Shown: positions 16,918 to 25,580 of the stretch, piece by piece
Position numbering within the stretch: the first letter of the stretch is position 1
Layout of the letters: every line of letters begins with the position of its first letter
From: an uncultured bacterium
Lineage (GTDB): Bacteria > Verrucomicrobiota > Kiritimatiellia > RFP12 > CAIWXQ01
Length of the DNA: 64,000 nucleotides
Assembly: GCA_903916675.1 (NCBI GenBank)
Contig: CAIWXQ010000006.1
Span: 1 to 64,000, forward strand
Direction: 5' to 3'
Notes under the pieces: generated by a model
Databases searched by the model: none
The model's input: the letters and a program-made list of their open reading frames with translations, nothing else
What the model was told of the DNA's origin: nothing
Program-made: the position numbers and the translations under genes

Positions 16918-17814
16918 CTACCGTCCCTGCCGCGTCTGGGCGAAGCGCGTCCGGCCGGCGAGATCCGGCAGGATGTCGACATCGACGAATCCAAGTTCCT
17001 CGAGCAGTTCGCGCACGGCCGGGCCCTGCTCGTCGCCGATCTCCAGAAAGAGCCAGCCGTTCGGGCGCAGCACCATGGCGGCGTCGCGCGCCACGGCGCG
17101 CACGATGTCGAGTCCGTCTGCGCCACCGTCGAGCGCCTGCACAGGCTCGTGCTCGCGGATGTGCCGTTCCAGTTTTGCGACTTCTGCGGTCGGGATGTAC
17201 GGCAGGTTGGCAACGATGGCCGCCACGCTGCCGGCAGGAAATTCGCCGCAGCCGCTGGCGTGGCGGAATTCGACACGTTCTGCCGCGCCGCAGCGCAGGG
17301 CGTTGGCGCGCGCCAGTTCGAGCGCCTCCGCGCTGGCGTCGATGGCAACGTAGCGCGCCTGTGGCCGCTCGGTAGCCAGGCTCAGCACGAGGCACCCGGA
17401 GCCGGTTCCCACGTCGAGGATCAGAGGCTGTTTTGCGGATGGGTCCGCGGCCGACCACAATCCCGGCGCCTGGAGGACGAGATCGACCAGTTGCTCCGTC
17501 TCAGGCCGCGGGATCAGCGCGCGGCAATCCACGGTCAGCGTCAGCTGCCGGAAATCCCATTCGCCGAGAACGTACTGCAGCGGTTCGCCGTCAGCCACGC
17601 GTTTCAATCCACGTCGCCAGGCATCTACCAGCCGCGGCAAAGGCGTTTCAGCCTGGTGCAGGAAAAGCTCCAGGCGCGGACAGCGGAACAGGCGGCAGGC
17701 GAGCAGTTCGCACGCCACACGCGGGGCGTCTACGCCATGCCGTGCAAGGTACGCTTCGCCAGCGGCGATAAATTCGCCGATCGTGCGCGGGGGTGGCGTG
17801 GGAGAGGAGGTCAT
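16918..17814 (-). CDS. prmC: Release factor glutamine N5-methyltransferase
   Basis: 298 residues. Methylates the Gln of the GGQ motif in RF1/RF2 using SAM. Helical N-terminal domain 1-100 (ACELLACRLFRCPRLELFLH, GEPLQYVLGEWDF), then the Rossmann methyltransferase with IPRPETE at about 107-113 and VGTGSGCLVLSLA at about 136. The catalytic NPPY is NLPY here, which is unusual but within variation of the family. The start ATG lies inside a TCATTGGTCAGTAG repeat (reading ACCAATGACC), so a slightly downstream start cannot be excluded. Confidence 0.92.
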   Translation of the reverse strand: MTSSPTPPPRTIGEFIAAGEAYLARHGVDAPRVACELLACRLFRCPRLELFLHQAETPLPRLVDAWRRGLKRVADGEPLQYVLGEWDFRQLTLTVDCRALIPRPETEQLVDLVLQAPGLWSAADPSAKQPLILDVGTGSGCLVLSLATERPQARYVAIDASAEALELARANALRCGAAERVEFRHASGCGEFPAGSVAAIVANLPYIPTAEVAKLERHIREHEPVQALDGGADGLDIVRAVARDAAMVLRPNGWLFLEIGDEQGPAVRELLEELGFVDVDILPDLAGRTRFAQTRQGR

Positions 17815-17916
17815 TGGTCAGTAGTCATTGGTCAGTAGTCATTGGTCGAAATCGGCATCGCGATCGGTATCGGGGTCGAGAATTGCGCCGATACCGATAG
17901 CGACCACGACCCCGAC
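17814..17916. repeat. TCATTGGTCAGTAG direct repeats plus GATCGG hairpin
   Basis: 2.5 direct copies of a 14-15-base unit (TCATTGGTCAGTAG) at 17811-17847, then a hexamer hairpin: arm 17850-17880 (ATCGGCATCGCGATCGGTAT...) against 17887-17916 (CGATACCGATAGCGACCACG...), loop only about 6 bases. Confidence 0.75.
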
Positions 17917-18070
17917 AAAAACCGTTTCACAAACTATACCAAATACCCGAAAGCGCGGGCGTCCCGCCTGTGACCGGCGGTGAAGGCTGTCAGGGAAACT
18001 GTAGCCGTGGCCGATGGCCGCGGAAAGCAGGCATGGGAAACGCGGCCACCGGCAGCACAGATCTGAGCGT

Positions 18071-18880
18071 TCACTTCCCCGCCTGCGCGTAGGCGCGGGT
18101 GCGGCGGGGGAAAACGCGCAGGGCGCCGCAGTCCGGATCCGGATGGACGCCGACACGGCAGCCGTAGACCGATTCGATGATCGGCTCGCGCAGCACCTCC
18201 GCGGGCGGGCCGTCGGCCGCGATGCGGCCATGGGCATCGAGCAGCACCAGGCGCGGGAAGAACTCGGCCGCGAGGCTGAGGTCGTGCGCCACCATCACGA
18301 TGGCCACGCCGCGCTCGCAGTTCAGGCGCGAGATCAGTTCCAGGACTTCCAGGCGGTGCCCCATGTCGAGGTGCGCGGTGGGCTCGTCGAGCAGGATCAG
18401 CCGCGGCTCGGCAGCCAAGGCGAGCGCGATCATCACCCGCTGCCGCTCGCCGCCGCTCATCTCCTGGAAGAGACGGCTGCGCAGGTCGAGCACGTCGGTG
18501 TAGCGCATGGCCTGCTCGGCGATTTGCCGGTCACGCGCCGAAGAGCCCTGCCAGCGGCTGAGCGCGGCCGTGCGCCCCATGAGCACCATCTCCTCCACGG
18601 TAAAAGCCATGGGAACGTCGAGCTGCTGCGGCACCCACGCCACGAGGCGGGCGCGCTCCGCGGCCGGAAGCTGGCGCACGTCGCGGCCAAACAGGCGCGC
18701 CACGCCGGCTTCGGCGCGGAGCCGGCCGGTCATCACCTGCAACAGTGTGGATTTTCCTGCGCCGTTCGGGCCGAGCAGCGCAACGGTCTCGCCCTCGCGG
18801 ACTGCGAACGAGAGGTCGCGCAACACCGGCCGGCTGGGATAGCCTGCGGAAACATTCTGAAGTTCGGCGGCGCAGTTCAT
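18071..18880 (-). CDS. btuD: Cobalamin ABC importer ATPase
   Basis: 269 residues from 18880. Walker A GPNGAGKST at 37-45, Q-loop in WVPQQ, signature MSGGERQRV, Walker B LILLDEPTAHLDMG, and the H-loop VAHDLSL: the BtuD/FhuC family. It energises the permease next door, overlapping it by four bases. A longer in-frame reading upstream lies inside btuC and is rejected. Cobalamin rather than iron or heme is inferred from the riboswitch heading the locus. Last gene of the run. Confidence 0.88.
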   Translation of the reverse strand: MNCAAELQNVSAGYPSRPVLRDLSFAVREGETVALLGPNGAGKSTLLQVMTGRLRAEAGVARLFGRDVRQLPAAERARLVAWVPQQLDVPMAFTVEEMVLMGRTAALSRWQGSSARDRQIAEQAMRYTDVLDLRSRLFQEMSGGERQRVMIALALAAEPRLILLDEPTAHLDMGHRLEVLELISRLNCERGVAIVMVAHDLSLAAEFFPRLVLLDAHGRIAADGPPAEVLREPIIESVYGCRVGVHPDPDCGALRVFPRRTRAYAQAGK

Positions 18881-19851
18881 GCAGCCTCCAGCGCGGTTGG
18901 CTTGCGTCGCCGCAGCAGTACGAGGAAGAATGGACCGCCGAAGAGCGCGGTGATTACGCCCACGGGAAGCTCGACTGGCGCGACCACGAGGCGGGCGCAG
19001 GTGTCGCACAGGACAAGGAACACGCCACCAGCCACGGCTGCGGCAGGGAGCAGCCGCCGGTGGTCTGCGCCCACGACATGCCGCATCGCGTGCGGCACGA
19101 TCAGGCCGACGAAACCGATCAGCCCGCACAGCGCCACGGTGCTGGCAGCCGCCAGTGTGGCAGCGGTCAGCGCGAGCCCGACGACGAATTCCGTGCGCAC
19201 GCCGAGGTGGTGGGCCATGTCGCGGCCAAGCGTGAGCGCGTTCAGCTCGCGGCTGAGCAGCCAGACGATCCCGAACGCGACGCCCACGCCGCTGCCGCAG
19301 GACAGCAGCAGGGAGGTGTCGCTCACCTGCAGGTTGCCGAGCATCCAGAAGACGATCGGCGGCAGGCGGTCGCCGGCAAAGACCACCAGCAGCATCAGAA
19401 GACTGCCGAGCATGGAGCTGATCACCACGCCGCTGAGGATCAGCCCGTAGACCGAGACCACGCCGCCGCGCGATGCGAGGCGGTAGACGAGCAGCAGTGT
19501 GGCGAGCGCGACGGCAAACGCGCCGGCTGGCAGGGCCAGCGCATGCAGCATGTTCCAGCCGAAAAAGATCGCCAGCGCGGCGCCGAGCGCACCGCCGCCG
19601 CTGACGCCCAGCACGTAGGGGTCAGCCAGCGGGTTGCGCAGCAGGGCCTGCAGCACAGCGCCGGAGCAGGCCAGCCCCGCGCCCACGACAAACCCGGCGG
19701 CGACGCGGTGAAGGCGCAGATACAGCAAGGCCTGGCCGATGGGCGTGGTGGTGTCCGGCCAGGCGAACCCGTGCGGCCCGAGCAGCACGCAGGCAGCCAG
19801 CGCGACAGGCGCAAGCAGATAGAGCAGGAGTTGAACGAGAGGCTTACGCAC
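18877..19851 (-). CDS. btuC: FecCD-family permease for cobalamin
   Basis: 324 residues, very hydrophobic, with about nine to ten membrane segments. Family features: LRLHRVAAGFVVGAGLACSG, QALLRNPLADPYVLGVSGGGALGA, the coupling region LTLGRDMAHHLGV and GLIGFVGLIVPHAMRHVVGADH. It forms the inner-membrane channel with BtuD. Its stop overlaps the btuD start by four bases. Distinguishing B12 from heme or siderophore permeases by sequence alone is unsafe; the upstream riboswitch is the basis. Confidence 0.87.
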   Translation of the reverse strand: MRKPLVQLLLYLLAPVALAACVLLGPHGFAWPDTTTPIGQALLYLRLHRVAAGFVVGAGLACSGAVLQALLRNPLADPYVLGVSGGGALGAALAIFFGWNMLHALALPAGAFAVALATLLLVYRLASRGGVVSVYGLILSGVVISSMLGSLLMLLVVFAGDRLPPIVFWMLGNLQVSDTSLLLSCGSGVGVAFGIVWLLSRELNALTLGRDMAHHLGVRTEFVVGLALTAATLAAASTVALCGLIGFVGLIVPHAMRHVVGADHRRLLPAAAVAGGVFLVLCDTCARLVVAPVELPVGVITALFGGPFFLVLLRRRKPTALEAA

Positions 19852-19879
19852 AGAGACTCCGGGCGGTTAGTAGGGTAAC

Positions 19880-20002
19880 GGGACACGAAGTGAGAGGAAG
19901 GAGGCCGAAGAAATGCGAAGGGGCGTTGCGGGCGGCCGAAAGTCCGCCGCCGCAGAACCCCTTTGTGCTCTTCAGAATTCTCTTCATCTTTCTTCGTGTC
20001 CC
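19880..20002. repeat. GGACACGAAG inverted repeat overlapping the btuF stop
   Basis: CGGGACACGAAG near 19879-19890 is the exact complement of CTTCGTGTCCCG near 19992-20003. The right arm codes for the last residues (GHEER) and stop of btuF. Confidence 0.75.
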
Positions 20003-20964
20003 GATTTCTTCGGCGTGTCGTTTTTTTCGATGGCCTGACGGATTTGTTTTACACCTTCGAGCACGCGCGGGCCGGGGCGCAGGATCGGATCGAGATAGAA
20101 CTCATCCTGCACGCGACCCTGCTGTGCGGCATGCAGCGACTGCCAGCCGAGCCGCGCGAGCACGGCCTTGCGGGCGCTGTGGTCAACACCGGGGTAGAGA
20201 CAGAGGATGACGTCCGGATTGCGCTGCAGCACCCATTCGGGAGAGACAATCGCAAAGTCGCCGGGCAGCTCGTCGCCGAGATTGCGTCCGCCAGCCAGCG
20301 TGACCAGCTCGGAGACAAACGCGTGGCGGCCGGCGGTCATGAGCGGGTCGCCCCAGATCTCGATGAACACTCGCGGCCGGCGGTTCAGCGGAGGTTGTTC
20401 AGCCGCAGCGCGGCGGAGGTCGGATTCGATCGCACGGGCCAGGTCGTTGGCAACAGCGCCACGGCCGGCCAGCTGGCCGACGGTCCGGATGGCGGCGGGG
20501 ATTTCACGCAATTGCCGGCAGGCAATCTGGCGGTGAACGATGCCCAGACGGTCGAACGTGGCGTCCAGCGACTTGTCCTCTAGGTCAACGCTCAGCACGA
20601 GCGTGGGCTTTTGCTCGAGAAGCGGCTCCAGCCAGGGGCGGCCGAACCCGCCGACAACGGGGACGCGCGCCACCAGGTTCGAGGGATGGTTGCAGACCTC
20701 GGTGCGACCGACCAGGCAATCCGCCGCGCCGATGGCGCAAACGATCTCGGTTAGGTTCGGGGCGAGCGAGACGATGCGTGGTATGGTCGATGCGGCGGCG
20801 GTTGGGGCGGGACGGGGACAGCCGGAGGCCAGCGTGAGTGCAGCAGTAACGAGCAATACGGACACGAAGCGGAGAAAGCAAACCGAAGGGCAAGATGGGG
20901 AGAAAATGCGGGCACAGAGGGCATGGAGGAAAGACACAGCGGGCCCAGAGGATGGAGTTGTCAT
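19984..20964 (-). CDS. btuF: Cobalamin-binding periplasmic lipoprotein of the ABC importer
   Basis: 326 residues from 20964. Signal with lipobox-like LASGC near 46-50 (Cys lipidation likely). The BtuF/helical-backbone binding fold is clear: PRIVSLAPNLTEIVCAIGA, LVGRTEVCNHP, VPVVGGFGRPWLEPLLEQKP, FIEIWGDPLMTAGRHAFVSEL, VSPEWVLQRNPDVILCLYP. Both ends touch dispersed repeats: the pre-lipobox segment reads through GGACACGAAG/CACAGAGG DNA, and the C-terminal GHEER-stop is repeat-encoded. The start is uncertain because of this and has no clear ribosome site. Confidence 0.82.
   Translation of the reverse strand: MTTPSSGPAVSFLHALCARIFSPSCPSVCFLRFVSVLLVTAALTLASGCPRPAPTAAASTIPRIVSLAPNLTEIVCAIGAADCLVGRTEVCNHPSNLVARVPVVGGFGRPWLEPLLEQKPTLVLSVDLEDKSLDATFDRLGIVHRQIACRQLREIPAAIRTVGQLAGRGAVANDLARAIESDLRRAAAEQPPLNRRPRVFIEIWGDPLMTAGRHAFVSELVTLAGGRNLGDELPGDFAIVSPEWVLQRNPDVILCLYPGVDHSARKAVLARLGWQSLHAAQQGRVQDEFYLDPILRPGPRVLEGVKQIRQAIEKNDTPKKSGHEER
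20859..20953. repeat. GGACACGAAG/CACAGAGG repeat inside the 5' end of btuF
   Basis: CGGACACGAAGCGGAGAAAG, then GGGCACAGAGGGCATGGAGG and CACAGCGGGCCCAGAGG. Here the repeat is read as part of the exported protein's leader. Confidence 0.6.
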
Positions 20965-21031
20965 ACTTCTTTCTCTTCGCGGGGCAGACTCCATAAAACA
21001 ATCCCCCAAAAGATTTCTCGGAACGAGAAAT

Positions 21032-21811
21032 CTAGTTGGTCAATCGGAAGACGATGGTGATCCGCGCCTGGGCCTCGACAACGCGGCCGTTTTCTGTGGC
21101 GGGGTTGAAGGCGGCGCGCTCCACGGCGCGCGTGGCGGCGCGGTCGAGCTCGGGATAGCGGCTGGAGGTGACCACGGCGACGGTGCCGGCGCGGCCGTCG
21201 GGCAGGACCGTGGCTTCGATCACGACAGTGCCTTCCTCGCCGCGCTGGCGGCAACCGAGCGGATAGACGGGCTTCATGTCGCGGCGCAGCGAGATGGGGC
21301 CTTCGATGCCGTTGCCGCCGCCGAGTCCCATGGCGGTGGAATGGCTGGGAAGTCCTCCCAGCGGATTGTCCGTGTCTTCGCCGAAGAAGCGCTTGCTGAT
21401 CGTCTCGGTGGCAACGAACGTGGCCACGCCGCCGACCGGACCGGAGCCGAGTTCCACCGAGTCCGGCGCCGCAGGGACGAGATCCTGTTGCGCGCCGGAG
21501 AGCGTGAGACGTTCTTCGGCGTGCGTGGCAGCCATGACCGGCCGCGGCGGGGCAGCGACCTGCGGCACAGCCGCCTCCACAGGCGAGGTGGAGGGGGCGA
21601 CTGTGCCCGCGGACGAGACCATGACCGCTGGCAGATCGACGTCGAGGCGGAGCGGCTGGATGTCGGGCGGCGTGAAATGGGCGCGCGAATGCGTGACTGC
21701 AAAACCGATGAGCAGCAGCAGCCCCGCATGCGCCAGCAGCGAGAGCGCGCTGCTGCGGCGCAGGTCGTGAAAACGGGTCTGGCGGAGTTCGAGGTACATA
21801 GAGAGGGTCAT
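21032..21811 (-). CDS. tonB: TonB energy-transducing protein
   Basis: 259 residues. One membrane anchor at 22-40 (SALSLLAHAGLLLLIGFAV), a long periplasmic linker, and the C-terminal TonB domain at 175-259 (MKPVYPLGCRQRGEEGTVVI, DGRAGTVAVVTSSRYPELDR, ATENGRVVEAQARITIVF). It links the ExbBD proton motor to the outer-membrane receptor. The linker lacks the classic long Pro-Lys tract. The start ATG sits in a TCATTGGTCA repeat; a second ATG four codons on is possible. Neighbours confirm the role. Confidence 0.87.
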   Translation of the reverse strand: MTLSMYLELRQTRFHDLRRSSALSLLAHAGLLLLIGFAVTHSRAHFTPPDIQPLRLDVDLPAVMVSSAGTVAPSTSPVEAAVPQVAAPPRPVMAATHAEERLTLSGAQQDLVPAAPDSVELGSGPVGGVATFVATETISKRFFGEDTDNPLGGLPSHSTAMGLGGGNGIEGPISLRRDMKPVYPLGCRQRGEEGTVVIEATVLPDGRAGTVAVVTSSRYPELDRAATRAVERAAFNPATENGRVVEAQARITIVFRLTN

Positions 21812-21947
21812 TGGTCAGTAGTCATTGGTCATTGGACAGAATAGGTGCACTGTATTGTAATTCACGGGTCAATAACCCCTAGTACAAGCGATTCGATGAA
21901 CGTCATCTCACGCAGGCCCCGCCAATGACCAATGACTACTGACCAAT
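21809..21947. repeat. Inverted TCATTGGTCAGTAG repeats in the exbD-tonB gap
   Basis: 21809-21836 (TCATTGGTCAGTAGTCATTG) and 21924-21947 (CAATGACTACTGACCAATG) are inverted copies. They carry, on the minus strand, the exbD terminal codons and stop and the tonB start. Confidence 0.75.
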
Positions 21948-22358
21948 GCCTTTCTTCTTCTCCGCCGCCGCCACCTGGAAGGCCACGGCTTCGACGCCAG
22001 CGCGCTTGAGCTTGGCCAGCAATTCGATGCCGGTGCCGATGTGCGCGGCGCGGTCGGCGCTGATCAACACCGGCGTCTTGGCCATGCGCCAGCGCTCGGC
22101 CACGGAGACCACGAGGTCGTCGGCGAACATGGCGTGGCCGTCGAGCTGGAGCTGGTCGTTGGCGAGCACGGTGACGATCATGCGCTTGCCGACCTCGGTG
22201 CTGCCGCCGGCGCGCGGCAGGTCCACGCGCACGCCGCGGTGGGTGGTCATGGAGAGCATGCAGTAGATCAGGAAGACGAGCAGGAAGAAGAGCACGTCCA
22301 TCAGCGGGATCAGCTCGATCCGCGCGCGGCGTTCCTCATAACCGGTGTCGAGGCGCAT
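21936..22358 (-). CDS. exbD: ExbD biopolymer transport protein
   Basis: 140 residues. One N-terminal membrane helix with the conserved Asp of the proton path (LIPLMDVLFFLLVFLI, D21 region) and a periplasmic domain (GVRVDLPRAG, VLISADRAAHIGTGIELLAKLKR). Forms the proton-driven motor with ExbB. The last codons and the TAG stop (GIGQ-stop) are supplied by a CATTGGTCAGTAG repeat, so the native C-terminus may have been replaced. Confidence 0.9.
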   Translation of the reverse strand: MRLDTGYEERRARIELIPLMDVLFFLLVFLIYCMLSMTTHRGVRVDLPRAGGSTEVGKRMIVTVLANDQLQLDGHAMFADDLVVSVAERWRMAKTPVLISADRAAHIGTGIELLAKLKRAGVEAVAFQVAAAEKKKGIGQ

Positions 22359-22377
22359 GTGTTGGTTCCAGGTGTTT

Positions 22378-22503
22378 AGGCTGAAGACTGTTAGGCTGTT
22401 AGCGTAGCGATAAGTGAGTTGCCCAAGTTATCTGCCCCGCTGGGGCATCTGTAAACCCCGAATTTGTTGGCTGCCAAACCTAACAGCCTAACAGGCTTCA
22501 GCC
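22378..22503. repeat. TTAGGCTGTTAG inverted repeat between exbB and exbD
   Basis: AGGCTGAAGACTGTTAGGCTGTTAG at the left is matched inversely by CTAACAGCCTAACAGGCTTC then AGCC at the right. The loop also contains GCCCCGCTGGGGC, a small hairpin. Confidence 0.7.
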
Positions 22504-23165
22504 TTCTTACCTTTCCCGAACGCCATCTCGAACTGGTGGATCGTGTGTTCCAGGGTGCGGGCGCGGCGGCGGACGCGGGCGACGAAGAAGTTGAAGGGGA
22601 TGAGCGCGAAGATCGCGACGGCGAGGCCAGCGGCCGTGGTAAGGAGCGCCTCGGCGATGCCGCCGGTGACGACAGTCGGGTCCACGGTGTCGTTGACGCC
22701 GAGCACGTGGAAGGAGCGGATGATGCCGGTGACGGTGCCGAGGATGCCGAGCAGCGGGCCGAGCGTGATGATGGTGTCGAGCACGGCGAGGCCGCGGCGC
22801 AGGTAGTCGAGTTCGGCGTTGGCGGCCTCCTCGAGGCTGTCGTGCAGGCCGAGGTCGCGGTGGTGCAGTCCGGAGGATAGAACCCGGCTGGCCATGCCGG
22901 GGGCCTCGCGCGCCAGTGTCTCGGCCTCGTCGAACTTGCCGGCCGACGCGAGCGCGAGGATGCGGTCGACAGCCTCGGTCCCGGCGTCGCCGGCGCGGCG
23001 GTTGCGCCAAAAGACGATCAGCCGCTCGATCGTGACGGTGGCGGCGACCAGCGAGCAGATCAGCAGCAGCCAGATGGCGAAGCCGCCGCGGTCGAAGATG
23101 TTCTGCAGGGCGGTGAACGCCCCGGCCGGCGCGGCGGCGGCGAGCAGGAGGTGGCAGGTGGACAT
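22488..23165 (-). CDS. exbB: ExbB/TolQ/MotA-family proton channel
   Basis: 225 residues with three membrane segments: 28-47 (FAIWLLLICSLVAATVTIER), about 130-152 (ITLGPLLGILGTVTGIIRSF, the hallmark TolQ/ExbB helix) and 165-190 (AEALLTTAAGLAVAIFALIP). Order exbB-exbD-tonB on the same strand gives a complete energising module for the receptor upstream. The end overlaps the inverted repeat at 22480-22503. Confidence 0.9.
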   Translation of the reverse strand: MSTCHLLLAAAAPAGAFTALQNIFDRGGFAIWLLLICSLVAATVTIERLIVFWRNRRAGDAGTEAVDRILALASAGKFDEAETLAREAPGMASRVLSSGLHHRDLGLHDSLEEAANAELDYLRRGLAVLDTIITLGPLLGILGTVTGIIRSFHVLGVNDTVDPTVVTGGIAEALLTTAAGLAVAIFALIPFNFFVARVRRRARTLEHTIHQFEMAFGKGKKAEAC

Positions 23166-23194
23166 GAGGGCCTTTCTTTGAGAGAGTCGAAAAA

Positions 23195-23280
23195 TATCAA
23201 ATATCGAACCGCAGAATCATGAAGTCAATCCCGTGACACCTTCCTGGTTCCGACTTCGGTGTTCGATATTCTGCGGTATT
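23195..23280. repeat. AATATCGAACCGCAGAAT repeat between btuB and exbB
   Basis: AAATATCGAACCGCAGAATC and GTTCGATATTCTGCGGTATT form an imperfect inverted repeat around ACTTCGG. No coding evidence. Confidence 0.5.
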
Positions 23281-23348
23281 CCACCGCTCTTTCCAATGCG
23301 TCCAGTATCCTTCAGCTTGGCTGAATTGGCAAGCGGAGGGGCGCCGGG

Positions 23349-25394
23349 TCAGAAGCGATACGTGACGGTGAGCTTCCAGGTGCGGCCGGCTGCGGGGTAG
23401 TAGGAGTCGGGGAGCCACCCATAGCCGTAATACCCGGAATTCGCGTAGATGTGGTCGAAGACGTTATCTACGCCAACGGACAGGGCGAAACCGGCCAGGG
23501 CCTGTGGATGGTAACGCAGGCCGAGATCGAGTGTGCCGTAGCAGGGGATTTTGGCGGACACGTTGCCATTGTCGCCGCCGGAGTACTGGCTGCTGACGGC
23601 GTGCCCGGTTGCCAGGGCGGTGAAGTTGCACGGCAGTTCCAATTCGCCACGCAAAGTCAGCACGTGGGCCGGGACCAGCGGAATGTTTCTCCCTTCGTTG
23701 CCGCCGCGCGAGAAGCGGGCGTCCACGTAGTTGTAGATGGCGGAAACCAGCCCGACCTCTTTGCGCGTCCACGTGAGCACGGTGTCGGTTCCATAGCGGC
23801 GCGTTTCGTCGAGGTTCTCGTTCTTGCCGGTCCCCCATGCGATTTCGTTGTGCATGTCGAGGCGGTAGGCGGAAAAGTCGAAGGTCCACTCATTGGCCAG
23901 GGCGAAGGATGCGCCGGTTTCGATCTGCCGGCCGGTCTCGGGTTTGAGGTTCACGTTCATGGGCGGTGCGCCCGGTGGCGCGAAGCTTCGATCTATAATC
24001 GCCATTTCGTCCACGAATGGATCGCGGTAAAGCGTGGCGATGCGGGCAAACAGCTTCAGTTGGTCAACTGGCCGGTAGACCAGGGCTGCATCGAAGGCGG
24101 TCTGGCGGTAGGTGTGGTCGGCGCGGGACGACGCATCGGATGCGGGGAGGTTGATGGCGATGTCGGATGAGTAGCGACTGAGTTCGCCGCGGGCGCCCAG
24201 TGCGAGCGAAAGCTGGCGTGTCAGCCAGAACTCGTTTTGCAGGTAGGCCGCAGCATGCGCGCGGTCGAGGCTTCCGCTTTCGTTCCAGTTCATGCGGGTG
24301 GAATCGGCGTAGCCTTGCTTGTCGAGTTGTTCCAAGCCGAGATCGAATCCCGCGAGCACACGATTGCGATGGCCGGCCAGATCGGAGTCGAGGGTGTAGT
24401 GCGGTGCAAAGGCAAACGAATCGAGCGTTGTTTCCGTGAACGGAGACCCCCCCCAGACGATGTAACTGAACATGTCGCTTGTGATCGCGCGGTGGCTGGC
24501 GGAGAGGGTGCTTTCGACGCGGCTGTCAGCGTCGATCAGTCCCGTACAACCCAGGCTGCCACCAAAGGTCCTGGTTATGGCGTTGTCGAGGGGGGTGCCG
24601 GTCTTGCGTGGATTCTGCGCCATCTCCGCGCGGGAGCGCGCGCCGGGCATGTCGTAGCCATTGTAGGTGTAGAAAGCGGAGAGCATGGTGGCGAAGCCCT
24701 CAGTCCAGTCGTGGGCGAGGGTGGCGCGCACGTCGGTATTGTCATAACCGCTGTTGTCGCGCCAGCCGTCGCTCTTGCGCCAGTCGAGGTCCGCGGTGTA
24801 GCGCGTGTCGCCGATGGATCCGGTGTGGCCGATGTGGCCCGCGAACGTGTTGTCCGATCCGACCGTGGCGCTGACGGTGGTGGCCGGTTGCCCTGAAGGC
24901 TGGTGGGTGATGATGTTGATCACGCCGGCCACGGCATAGTCGCCGTAGAGCGCGGTCTGGCCGCCGTGCAGCACCTCGATGCGCTCCACCGTGGATACCG
25001 GGACGCGCAGCCAGTCGAGGGGAGCTTGGTCGGCCGTATTGAGCCGCAGCCCATCCACCAGTACCAGCACGCGACCGTGGGAGCTGTCGCCGAAGCCACG
25101 CATGGAGATAGTGGCCAGCCCGGGGTTGTCGGAGTTGCGGCGGAAGTAGACGCCGCCCAGCGTCTCCAGCGCGGAGACGACATTTTGCACGCCGGAGTCG
25201 CGGATGGCGTCCGCGGTGATGACGGTGACGTTGGCCGGCATCTCCTCTGTGGTGCGGTTGGCGCGGCTGGCCGTGACGATGATGGGGGCGTTGGTGGTGA
25301 CGGGGCGTGCGGCCGGGGCGTTGGTTCCGGCCAGGGCGCTGCCGGCAGTGGCCAGGACGAGAGTCAGGCGGGCAAATGTACCAGTCAAGGACAC
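23349..25394 (-). CDS. btuB: TonB-dependent outer-membrane receptor, B12 type
   Basis: 681 residues if started at GTG 25394, which gives a signal peptide (FARLTLVLATAGSALA); an ATG at 25523 would add 43 residues read from repeat DNA ahead of the signal and is disfavoured. TonB box-like IIVTASR, then a plug domain (NVVSALETLGGVYFRR, ISMRGFGDSSHGRVLVLVDG, VERIEVLHGGQTALYGDYAVAGVINIIT) and a 22-strand-type barrel ending in the outer-membrane signature WKLTVTYRF. It imports a large ligand across the outer membrane; cobalamin is inferred from the riboswitch upstream and the btuFCD genes downstream. Confidence 0.87.
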   Translation of the reverse strand: MSLTGTFARLTLVLATAGSALAGTNAPAARPVTTNAPIIVTASRANRTTEEMPANVTVITADAIRDSGVQNVVSALETLGGVYFRRNSDNPGLATISMRGFGDSSHGRVLVLVDGLRLNTADQAPLDWLRVPVSTVERIEVLHGGQTALYGDYAVAGVINIITHQPSGQPATTVSATVGSDNTFAGHIGHTGSIGDTRYTADLDWRKSDGWRDNSGYDNTDVRATLAHDWTEGFATMLSAFYTYNGYDMPGARSRAEMAQNPRKTGTPLDNAITRTFGGSLGCTGLIDADSRVESTLSASHRAITSDMFSYIVWGGSPFTETTLDSFAFAPHYTLDSDLAGHRNRVLAGFDLGLEQLDKQGYADSTRMNWNESGSLDRAHAAAYLQNEFWLTRQLSLALGARGELSRYSSDIAINLPASDASSRADHTYRQTAFDAALVYRPVDQLKLFARIATLYRDPFVDEMAIIDRSFAPPGAPPMNVNLKPETGRQIETGASFALANEWTFDFSAYRLDMHNEIAWGTGKNENLDETRRYGTDTVLTWTRKEVGLVSAIYNYVDARFSRGGNEGRNIPLVPAHVLTLRGELELPCNFTALATGHAVSSQYSGGDNGNVSAKIPCYGTLDLGLRYHPQALAGFALSVGVDNVFDHIYANSGYYGYGWLPDSYYPAAGRTWKLTVTYRF

Positions 25395-25505
25395 AGAGGG
25401 CGCCGAGAGGGAGAGAGGGCACAGAGAAATTCCCAACGGCGGCCGGCAAGCCGGCCGCAGCCAGAAATTGCTCGGTGTGCTCGGTTCTTCTCTGTGTCCT
25501 TGACT
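25383..25505. repeat. CACAGAGG inverted repeat at the btuB start
   Basis: Perfect 16-bp arms AGTCAAGGACACAGAG (25383-25398) and CTCTGTGTCCTTGACT (25490-25505), with an inner CGGCCGGC/GCCGGCCG hairpin. The likely btuB start codon lies in the left arm, between riboswitch and gene, so the fold could affect translation. Confidence 0.75.
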
Positions 25506-25558
25506 GCGATGTGCGACGTGCATCGGTGTGCGCTGCTTTCTTCCCTCGTGCGGGGAAA

Positions 25559-25580
25559 TGGAAAACGCGCCTGCGTTTTC
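25559..25580 (-). other. Short leader hairpin between riboswitch and btuB
   Basis: GGAAAACGC-GCCT-GCGTTTTCC, a 9-bp stem in the 5' leader. No T-tract follows on the minus strand, so it may be part of the expression platform but is not a clear terminator. Confidence 0.35.

Noticed and set aside
18071-19129. Longer form of the ABC ATPase reaching into btuC
   Set aside because: The extra N-terminus is a frame-shifted reading of btuC; ATG 18880 gives a normal ATPase start and a 4-base overlap.
25559-25580. Hairpin as the riboswitch's intrinsic terminator
   Set aside because: No U-tract follows it on the transcribed strand; kept only as a leader hairpin.
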